From Dehalococcoidia bacterium (GTDB lineage Bacteria > Chloroflexota > Dehalococcoidia > Dehalococcoidales > JAUVZE01), in contig SOJS01000007.1 in NCBI GenBank assembly GCA_004376435.1, positions 1-5,566 on the forward strand: a DNA stretch of 5,566 nucleotides, given 5' to 3'. Under the pieces are notes generated by a model, which saw nothing but the letters and a program-made list of their open reading frames with translations, made no database searches and was not told the DNA's origin. How positions within the stretch are numbered: position 1 is the stretch's first letter; each line of letters starts with the position of its first letter. The position numbers were made by a program, and so were the translations under genes. Shown here piece after piece: positions 1 through 5,197 of this stretch.

Positions 1-615
1 GAGCTGGTGCTGACCCCGGGAGCTGAGGGGATGCCGGGGGCGGTGAGGAAGGCGGAGCAATTAGCAGCCGAGAACCCTGGCTACTTTATACCCCAGCAGT
101 TTAAAAACCCAGCCAATCCGGAGATTCACCGCCTGACCACCGCCGAGGAGATATGGCGGGATACTGATGGCAGGGTGGATATTCTCGTCTCCGGGGTGGG
201 GACGGGGGGAACAATTACCGGGGTAGCCGAGGTAATCAAGGCAAGAAAGCCTGATTTTAAGGCTATCGCTGTTGAGCCATTAGACTCCCCGGTTCTCTCT
301 GGAGGTAAGCCCGGTCCCCATAAGATTCAGGGTATCGGGGCTGGCTTTATCCCCGATGTTCTGAAAACAGACCTTATTGATGACATTGTCAAGGTTACCA
401 ATGAGGATGCCGGGGAAATGGCCAGGAGGCTAGCCAGAGAAGAGGGGATACTGGTTGGCATCTCTTCCGGTGCCGCCGCCTGGGCAGCCTTAAAGGTAGC
501 CAGGAGAGCCGAAAATAAGGGTAAGCTGATAGTGGTCATTCTACCCGATACCGGTGAGCGTTACTTGTCCACCTGGCTTTTCCAGGAGCTTTACCAGACA
601 GCGCCCGGGGCATAA
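1..615 (+). CDS. cysK: O-acetylserine sulfhydrylase (cysteine synthase A), C-terminal part; 5' end outside window
   Basis: PLP-dependent fold type II enzyme that makes L-cysteine from O-acetylserine and sulfide in the cytoplasm. The frame is open from base 1, so the gene enters from the left; about 204 residues are visible of a usual 300-310. The missing N-terminal third would carry the PLP lysine and the TSGNTG substrate loop, so these cannot be checked. Visible family motifs are the phosphate-binding loop SGVGTGGTITG (around 183-225), the EP..SPVLSGGKPGPHKIQGIGAGFIP stretch (around 274-354), GISSGAA (around 459-480) and the C-terminal PDTGERYLST (around 544-573). No frameshift is seen; TAA ends the gene 20 bases before the cysE ATG. 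Placement directly before cysE supports cysteine synthesis. A cystathionine beta-synthase-like relative is less likely, because the GIGAGFIP and SPVLSGG segments match CysK closely. Confidence 0.95.
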   Translation, partial: ELVLTPGAEGMPGAVRKAEQLAAENPGYFIPQQFKNPANPEIHRLTTAEEIWRDTDGRVDILVSGVGTGGTITGVAEVIKARKPDFKAIAVEPLDSPVLSGGKPGPHKIQGIGAGFIPDVLKTDLIDDIVKVTNEDAGEMARRLAREEGILVGISSGAAAWAALKVARRAENKGKLIVVILPDTGERYLSTWLFQELYQTAPGA

Positions 616-624
616 AAATAGGAT

Positions 625-635
625 AGGGATTGGAG
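625..635 (+). promoter_or_regulatory. Ribosome binding site that decides the cysE start
   Basis: AGGG at 625-628 lies 7 bases before ATG 636. An in-frame TTG at 630 would add two residues (Met-Glu) and could use the AGG at 620-622, so it is not excluded. ATG 636 is preferred because it is the stronger codon and gives the usual family start, Met-Phe-x-Thr-Leu-Arg-Glu-Asp. Confidence 0.5.
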
Positions 636-1352
636 ATGTTTAATACCTTAAGAGAAGACATCAGGACAGTATTCACTAAAGACCCCGCCGCCAGGAGCAC
701 GCTGGAGGTTATCTGCTGCTATCCGGGATTGCATGCCCTGTGGTTTCACCGCCTGGCACACTTTTTGTGGCGGCACAAGCTGCGCCTGCTGGCTCGTCTC
801 CTGTCTCATACTAGCCGCTTTTTGACCGGCATTGAAATCCACCCCGGTGCCAGGATTGGCAAGAGGTTCTTTATTGACCACGGGGCGGGGGTGGTTATCG
901 GCGAGACGGCTGAGATTGGTGATAATGTCCTGCTTTATCAGGGGGTGGTTTTGGGGGGCACAACCCTGGAGAAGAAGAAGCGCCACCCCACTGTCGGCAA
1001 CAATGTCGTCATGGGGACCGGGGCGGTAGCTCTGGGTGCTATCACCATCGGCGATGGGGTCAGGATTGGCTCAGGCTCAGTGGTGACCAGGTCAGTACCC
1101 CCGGGGGCGACTGTGGTTGGCATCCCGGGGCGAACAGTAAAAGAACGCCGCGAGCACCTGGTTGACCTGGAGCACGGCAAGTTGCCTGACCCGGTGGCAG
1201 AGGCTATTAGGCTGGTCCTGAAGGAACAGGATAAGCTGGAAGAACGCCTGAGGAGCCTGGAGAGCTCAAGCGGAGTAGCCGTCTCCCGGGATGAATTGAA
1301 GGAGAAGAGAAAGAAGATTGAGCGGGATTTCAGTCAGGGAGGGGGAATATGA
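636..1352 (+). CDS. cysE: Serine O-acetyltransferase
   Basis: Makes O-acetylserine from serine and acetyl-CoA, the first step of cysteine synthesis; cytoplasmic, a trimer or dimer of trimers in this family. The 238 residues start with a short helical region (about 1-60, with the CYPGLHALW..R.AH motif at 28-42), characteristic of the compact bacterial type rather than the longer E. coli form (273 aa). A left-handed beta-helix of hexapeptide repeats follows (about 64-168). Key residues include Asp81-His82 (catalytic His, E. coli His158), His117 in RHP (E. coli His193) and GGTT at 107-110. The partner of the catalytic His is Glu67 (in EIHP) where E. coli has Asp143. A charged helical, probably coiled-coil, extension (about 186-232) ends in Gly-Gly-Gly-Ile. 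The terminal Ile is the residue that in known CysE proteins inserts into the CysK active site, and cysK lies just upstream. The stop overlaps the next start by 4 bases. Confidence 0.96.
   Translation: MFNTLREDIRTVFTKDPAARSTLEVICCYPGLHALWFHRLAHFLWRHKLRLLARLLSHTSRFLTGIEIHPGARIGKRFFIDHGAGVVIGETAEIGDNVLLYQGVVLGGTTLEKKKRHPTVGNNVVMGTGAVALGAITIGDGVRIGSGSVVTRSVPPGATVVGIPGRTVKERREHLVDLEHGKLPDPVAEAIRLVLKEQDKLEERLRSLESSSGVAVSRDELKEKRKKIERDFSQGGGI
1336..1352 (+). promoter_or_regulatory. Ribosome binding site and ATGA overlap coupling cysE to the next gene
   Basis: AGGGAGGGGG at 1336-1345 precedes ATG 1349. The cysE stop TGA (1350-1352) shares bases with this ATG, giving a 4-base ATGA overlap typical of translational coupling. 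The same bases encode the last residues of CysE (Gly-Gly-Gly-Ile). Confidence 0.8.
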
Positions 1353-2488
1353 GATTTGAAACGCTAGCCATTCACAGCGGGGATAGGCCGGATAGGACAT
1401 TCGGCGCTGTCTCAGCGCCCATCTACCAGACATCTACCTTTGCCTTTGAGGAGGTGGGCAAAACAAAAGGCTATGACTACTCCCGCACCGCCAATCCGAC
1501 GAGAAAAGTTCTTGAGGACACCATTGCCCGGCTTGAGGGAGGCAAGGCTGGCTTTGCCTTCGCTACCGGCATGGCTGCCGAAGCCACAATTATCCACTTA
1601 CTTAAAGCCGGTGACCATGTAATCTCGGGAGATGATGTCTATGGCGGCACCTATCGGCTGTTTCAGGATGTGATGCCGGATTTTGGGCTGGAGTTTACCT
1701 TCTTGAGAATGGACAACAGACAGAAGATTGAGGCGGCGATAAAGCCCAACACTAAACTGCTGTGGCTGGAGACACCATCCAACCCCCTGCTCAATATCGT
1801 TGATGTTGAGATGGCGGTTGATATCGCTAAGAAACACAATCTGATGACGGTGATAGATAATACCTTTGCCACCCCCTATTTCCTAAAGCCCATTGACTAT
1901 GGGGTTGACCTTGTCGTTCACTCCACAACCAAGTATCTTAACGGGCACTGCGATGTCGTTGGTGGCGCTGTGGTGACCACTACTGATGAGCTAACGGACA
2001 GGGTTCAGTTTCTGCTCAATGCCATGGGAACCTGCGCTTCTCCCTTTGACTGCTGGCTGGTGCTCCGTGGTATTGAGACGCTGGCAGTGAGGATGAAACA
2101 GCACGAGGCAAACGCTGCGGCGGTGGCTGAATATCTTACCAAGCAGTCGGCGGTAAAGAAGGTATTTTACCCCGGGCTTAAATCCCATCCTGGGCATGAA
2201 ATCGCCAAGAGGCAGATGAGGGGGTTTGGCGGTGTGGTCTCATTTGAGCTGGGTGACGTTGGGGCGGCCAAGACCTTTCTTAACCGAGTCAAGGTCTTCT
2301 CCCTGGCGGAGTCGCTGGGTGGGGTTGTCTCCCTTGCCGAGCACCCGGCTTCCATGAGCCACGCCTCAATGCCAGCCGACTACCGAAAGAAGGTCGGCAT
2401 TAGTGATAAGCTGGTAAGATTATCGGTCGGCTTGGAAAACATTGACGATTTAATTGAGGACTTAGAGCAGGCGCTGCGGCGCCTCTAA
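1349..2488 (+). CDS. metB: Cystathionine gamma-synthase / gamma-lyase family PLP enzyme
   Basis: Fold type I PLP enzyme of the Cys/Met metabolism family, 379 aa, a normal full length. It either builds cystathionine from cysteine and an activated homoserine (synthase) or cleaves cystathionine to cysteine (lyase); sequence alone does not settle which. Visible motifs: YDYSRTANPTR (42-52; Arg46 contacts PLP phosphate of the neighbouring subunit), FATGMAA (71-77), DDVYGGTYR (95-103; Tyr98 stacks on PLP), ETPSNP (141-146), Asp170 in DNTFATP, PLP lysine Lys195 in HSTTKYLNGH, and Arg357 binding the substrate carboxylate. At the position of human gamma-lyase Glu339 it has Val327, while Arg103 matches Arg119 and Asp43 replaces Glu59. 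Gly100 in YGGT, not the Cys of methionine gamma-lyases, argues for the synthase/lyase branch. It overlaps cysE by 4 bases. The symbol metB is the default family name; mccB is the alternative. Confidence 0.9.
   Translation: MRFETLAIHSGDRPDRTFGAVSAPIYQTSTFAFEEVGKTKGYDYSRTANPTRKVLEDTIARLEGGKAGFAFATGMAAEATIIHLLKAGDHVISGDDVYGGTYRLFQDVMPDFGLEFTFLRMDNRQKIEAAIKPNTKLLWLETPSNPLLNIVDVEMAVDIAKKHNLMTVIDNTFATPYFLKPIDYGVDLVVHSTTKYLNGHCDVVGGAVVTTTDELTDRVQFLLNAMGTCASPFDCWLVLRGIETLAVRMKQHEANAAAVAEYLTKQSAVKKVFYPGLKSHPGHEIAKRQMRGFGGVVSFELGDVGAAKTFLNRVKVFSLAESLGGVVSLAEHPASMSHASMPADYRKKVGISDKLVRLSVGLENIDDLIEDLEQALRRL
2466..2486 (+). other. Possible RNA hairpin just before the threonine synthase ribosome binding site
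   Basis: AGGCGC (2469-2474) and GCGCCT (2479-2484) are perfect inverted repeats around a 4-base TGCG loop. Two further pairs (2466-2467 with 2485-2486) form if C2468 bulges out. It covers the last codons of the preceding gene and ends right before the AAAGGAG of the next gene. No T-tract follows, so it is not an intrinsic terminator. It could be chance in GC-rich codons. Confidence 0.3.
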
Positions 2489-2502
2489 AGGAGAAAGACT
2501 TG
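2487..2502 (+). promoter_or_regulatory. Strong ribosome binding site for a TTG start (threonine synthase)
   Basis: AAAGGAG at 2487-2493 lies 6 bases before TTG 2500, the ideal spacing. This start keeps the whole N-terminal cysteine ribbon (first Cys at residue 9). The next in-frame ATG, codon 40 at 2617, would delete the ribbon and lacks such a site, so TTG 2500 is chosen. Confidence 0.8.
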
Positions 2503-3723
2503 TCTTACGCCACCGCTTTACGCTGCCGAAAGTGCGGGCGGGAGTACCCGCTGGAGCCCCGCAACCTGTGTAATTTCTGCTTCAGCCCGCTTGAGGTGAG
2601 CTATGACTATAAGTCAATGGCTAAGGCAGTAAGCCGGCAGAAGATTGCCGCCGGACCGCCGGACATGTGGCGCTATCATGATATGCTGCCGGTGGGTGAC
2701 GAGGTGGTCAATATTGGCGCCGGCTTTACCCCGCTAATCAAGGCTGACAGGCTGGGACGGGAGCTGGGGCTGGATGAGCTCTACATCAAGAACGACTGCC
2801 TCAATCCGACCTACTCCTTCAAGGACAGGGTGGTCTCGGTAGCCATCACCAGGGCACGGGAGCTGGGCTTTGATACTGTCGCCTGTGCCTCAACCGGCAA
2901 CCTGGCGGCCAGTGTCGCCGCCCACGCCGCCAAGGCAGATATGAAGGCTTATGTCTTTGTGCCGGCTGATGTTGGGGCGGGCAAGCTGACGGGGATAGCA
3001 ATCTATAATCCGGTGCTGGTTACTGTTAACGGCAGCTATGACGATGTCAACCGCCTTTGTGGCAAGCTGGTGGAAAAATATAGCTGGGGTTTTATTAATG
3101 TCAACCTCAGACCCTATTATGCTGAAGGCAGCAAGACACTGGGCTTTGAGGTCGCCGAGCAGCTAGGATGGCATGCCCCTGACTGTGTAGTGGCGCCGGC
3201 GGCCTCAGGGCTTCTCTTTACCCGAATATGGAAGGGGCTGGATGAGCTATCTATGCTTGGTTTGATTAAGGAGGTCAATACCCATATGTATGTTACCCAG
3301 GCGGCGGGCAGTTCCCCTATTGTCAGTGCCTTTGAAGCCGGCAGTCTCCATGTGAATCCGGTAAAGCCAAACACCGTTGCCAAATCTATCGCCATCGGCA
3401 ACCCGGCTGATGGCTACTATGCCCTGAGGGTTGCCCGCCAGTCAGGCGGTGGCGCCGGCGCTGTCAGCGATGACGAGCTTATTGAGGGGATGAAGCTACT
3501 GGCTCAAACCGAGGGCATTTTTTCTGAGGCGGCTGGTGGGGTGGTAATCGCCGGGCTAAGAAAGCTGGTATCTTCGGGGGCAATCAAGAAAAACCAGCTC
3601 ACGGTGGCTTTTATCACCGGGGCGGGACCGAGGACTCAGGAGATAGTCTCCGACATTGTTCAGCCGCTGGCTATCCAGCCCACCCTAGAATCTTTTGAGG
3701 AGGTAGTCGGCGAGAATGTCTGA
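2500..3723 (+). CDS. thrC: Threonine synthase (with N-terminal zinc-ribbon-like segment)
   Basis: PLP-dependent fold type II enzyme expected to convert O-phosphohomoserine to threonine. It is 407 aa, the usual length for the group found in cyanobacteria, archaea and related bacteria. Cys9, Cys12, Cys24 and Cys27 form a CxxC-x11-CxxC ribbon that probably binds zinc. The PLP lysine is Lys108 in NPTYSFKDR; ASTGN (130-134) is the substrate loop; AEGSKTLGFE (208-217), ASGLLFTRIWKG (235-246, phosphate-binding region), KSIAIGNPADG (295-305), SDDE (323-326) and EGIFSEAAGG (338-347) all match this family. Near the C terminus the expected TGxGLK(T/D) motif reads TGAGPRT (373-379), so the Leu-Lys pair is replaced by Pro-Arg. 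The gene begins 11 bases after the previous stop. Alternatives are a threonine-synthase-like enzyme using O-phosphohomoserine or phosphoserine with a sulfur donor, suggested only by context and the altered motif. Confidence 0.9.
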   Translation: MSYATALRCRKCGREYPLEPRNLCNFCFSPLEVSYDYKSMAKAVSRQKIAAGPPDMWRYHDMLPVGDEVVNIGAGFTPLIKADRLGRELGLDELYIKNDCLNPTYSFKDRVVSVAITRARELGFDTVACASTGNLAASVAAHAAKADMKAYVFVPADVGAGKLTGIAIYNPVLVTVNGSYDDVNRLCGKLVEKYSWGFINVNLRPYYAEGSKTLGFEVAEQLGWHAPDCVVAPAASGLLFTRIWKGLDELSMLGLIKEVNTHMYVTQAAGSSPIVSAFEAGSLHVNPVKPNTVAKSIAIGNPADGYYALRVARQSGGGAGAVSDDELIEGMKLLAQTEGIFSEAAGGVVIAGLRKLVSSGAIKKNQLTVAFITGAGPRTQEIVSDIVQPLAIQPTLESFEEVVGENV

Positions 3724-3772
3724 GTTGTTGGTATTCTATCTGGCAAGCCGAGGCAGGCTAGAGGGAGGATAA
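3716..3772 (+). CDS. Doubtful 18-codon ORF bridging the thrC-NIL gap
   Basis: ATG 3716 starts inside the last codons of the threonine synthase gene, in another frame, and TAA (3770-3772) ends one base before the ATG of the NIL gene. A GAGGAGG (3697-3703) lies 12 bases upstream, rather far for good initiation. The predicted peptide (MSELLVFYLASRGRLEGG) resembles nothing I recognise; its last codons are the ribosome binding site of the next gene. It may only carry ribosomes across the gap, or be chance. Confidence 0.15.
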   Translation: MSELLVFYLASRGRLEGG

Positions 3773-3776
3773 GATG
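3763..3776 (+). promoter_or_regulatory. Ribosome binding site of the NIL-domain gene
   Basis: GGGAGGAT at 3763-3770 has its GGAGG core 5 bases before ATG 3774. The rest of the gap (3724-3762) shows only a weak 4-base stem (AGCC 3746-3749 with GGCT 3756-3759), no T-tract and no clear -35/-10 pair. Confidence 0.75.
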
Positions 3777-4016
3777 GCAAAAAGGCGAGTAATGTTTACC
3801 TTTCCCCAGGAGCTAATCAGGGAGCCCGTTATCTATAACCTTGGTCAGCAGTTCAAGGTGGTGGGTAACATCCGCCGTGCCGATATATCCGAGGATAAGG
3901 GATGGGTGGTGCTGGAGCTGGAGGGGAAAGAGGAGGATATTGAGCAGGGCATTGCCTGGGTGACGAGCAAGGGGATAAGGGTTGACCCCATCATTGGTGA
4001 TATTGTGGAGGGATAA
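3774..4016 (+). CDS. Small stand-alone NIL-domain protein
   Basis: An 80-residue protein consisting of one NIL domain, the ferredoxin-like (beta-alpha-beta) small-molecule-binding fold found at the C terminus of MetN methionine-transporter ATPases and in NIL-ferredoxin proteins linked to homocysteine synthesis in methanogens. The pattern seen is a first strand (RVMFTFP, 5-11), EPVIYNLGQQF helix (17-27), VVGNIRRADI (29-38), a turn followed by GWVVLELEG (43-51), an acidic helix with EEDIEQGIAWV (53-63), and GIRVDPI (67-73). It has no cysteine, so it binds no Fe-S cluster and cannot itself carry a persulfide. There is no ABC ATPase or ferredoxin part, and no sign of truncation: the start has a good ribosome binding site. 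It lies 50 bases after thrC and 3 before the cysteine desulfurase. Role unknown; sensing or binding of cysteine, homocysteine or methionine, or a partner role with a neighbour, is inference. Confidence 0.88.
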   Translation: MAKRRVMFTFPQELIREPVIYNLGQQFKVVGNIRRADISEDKGWVVLELEGKEEDIEQGIAWVTSKGIRVDPIIGDIVEG

Positions 4017-4019
4017 TAG

Positions 4020-5186
4020 ATGAAACGGATATACCTTGATTATGCCGCCACCACGCCGACACACCCCGAGGTGGTGAAGGCAATGCTCCCCTATTTTAGT
4101 GAGATCTTTGGTAATCCTTCCAGTATCTACTCCTTGGGGCAGGAGGCAAGAGGAGCTATTGAGGAGGCAAGGGTTAAGGTGGCAAACCTTATTGGCGCTC
4201 GGGATGAGGAGATTGTCTTTACCAGTGGCGGCACTGAGGCGGATAACTTTGCCCTAAAGGGGGTGGCTTTTGCCAACGAGGCTAGGGGAAATCATATCAT
4301 CACTACCCCTATTGAGCACCCGGCGGTGATGGAAACCAGCAAATTCCTTGAGAGGAGGGGATTTAACATAACCTATCTGCCGGTGGATGGCTATGGCCTG
4401 GTTGACCCTGATGATGTTAAAAAGGCTATCATCCCTGAGACTGTCCTCATCTCGGTAATGCACGCCAATAATGAAATCGGCACAGTTGAGCCGATAGCCG
4501 AGATTGGCAAGATTGCCAAAGAGGCTGGCGTCTATTTTCATACCGATGCTGTCCAGGCAGCCGGCCATATTCCGCTGAATGTGGCTGAACTCGGGGTTGA
4601 CCTGCTCTCCATATCAGCCCACAAGCTCTACGGTCCCAAGGGGGTTGGCGCCCTCTATATCAGGAAGGGAACAAAACTGGTTTCCTTTATGCATGGCGGT
4701 GAGCAGGAAAGACGGCGGCGAGCCAGCACCCAGAATGTGGCTGGTATTGTTGGCTTTGGCGTGGCGGTGGCGCTTACCCTGCCCGAGATGGATGAGGAAG
4801 CCGAGCGACTCATCTTCCTTCGTGACCATCTCATTAAAGGCATCTTTGATGGGATTGACCATGTCCGTTTGAACGGTCACCCCACCAAGAGGCTGCCCAA
4901 CAATGTCAATGTCAGCGTTGATTTTGTGGAGGGGGAATCAATGCTGCTTAACCTTGACCTGGAGGGCATCTGTGCCTCCACCGGCTCCGCCTGCAGTTCA
5001 TCAGTCCTTGAGCCATCCCATGTCCTGCTGGCACTGGGGCTTTCTCCGGAGCAGGCGCACGGCTCGCTAAGGCTTACTCTGGGCAAGTGGACGACTAAGG
5101 AGGAGGTGGAGCGGGTTGTGGAAGTATTGCCTCGGGTGGTGGCTAAACTGAGAGCCATGTCGCCACTTCTAAAAAGCGGTAGATAG
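4020..5186 (+). CDS. nifS: Cysteine desulfurase, NifS/IscS class
   Basis: PLP-dependent fold type I enzyme that takes sulfur from L-cysteine, leaving alanine, and passes it as a persulfide to the Fe-S scaffold. The 388 aa match the IscS/NifS class I length. Seen in order: YLDYAATTP (5-13), GNPSS (31-35), FTSGGTEADN (67-76), EHPAV with His100 stacking on PLP, HANNEIGT (148-155), Asp176 and Gln179 in HTDAVQAAG, PLP lysine Lys202 in SAHKLYGPKG, GGEQERRRRAST (226-237), and the mobile loop with catalytic Cys325 in STGSACSSS (320-328), followed by LEPSHVL. All core residues are present. GGAGGGA (4007-4013), inside the end of the NIL gene, lies 6 bases before ATG 4020. The scaffold gene follows after 11 bases, so housekeeping Fe-S assembly is likely. 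No nitrogenase gene is in view, so iscS would be an equally fair name. Confidence 0.96.
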   Translation: MKRIYLDYAATTPTHPEVVKAMLPYFSEIFGNPSSIYSLGQEARGAIEEARVKVANLIGARDEEIVFTSGGTEADNFALKGVAFANEARGNHIITTPIEHPAVMETSKFLERRGFNITYLPVDGYGLVDPDDVKKAIIPETVLISVMHANNEIGTVEPIAEIGKIAKEAGVYFHTDAVQAAGHIPLNVAELGVDLLSISAHKLYGPKGVGALYIRKGTKLVSFMHGGEQERRRRASTQNVAGIVGFGVAVALTLPEMDEEAERLIFLRDHLIKGIFDGIDHVRLNGHPTKRLPNNVNVSVDFVEGESMLLNLDLEGICASTGSACSSSVLEPSHVLLALGLSPEQAHGSLRLTLGKWTTKEEVERVVEVLPRVVAKLRAMSPLLKSGR

Positions 5187-5197
5187 GAGAGAAGGCT

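Noticed and set aside
7..9. GTG as a start codon for cysK
   Set aside because: The frame is open to base 1 and the first residues (Glu-Leu-Val-Leu-Thr-Pro-Gly-Ala) match the middle of CysK, so the gene is cut by the window edge.
630..632. TTG start for cysE two codons upstream
   Set aside because: ATG 636 is a better codon with AGGG 7 bases upstream and gives the usual family N terminus; the TTG start is possible but less likely.
648..986. Minus-strand ORF of 112 codons opposite cysE
   Set aside because: It lies fully inside the well-supported cysE gene, has no recognisable domain and no gene-like context; a shadow frame.
3117..3401. Minus-strand ORF of 94 codons opposite thrC
   Set aside because: Overlaps conserved threonine synthase motifs on the other strand; composition is that of an antisense shadow.
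3724..3773. Terminator or promoter in the 50-base gap before the NIL gene
   Set aside because: Only a 4-base stem with a 6-base loop and no T-tract is present, and no convincing -35/-10 pair, so read-through is the simpler view.
4254..4568. Minus-strand ORF of 104 codons opposite nifS
   Set aside because: It is covered by the strongly conserved cysteine desulfurase frame and its product resembles no family I know.
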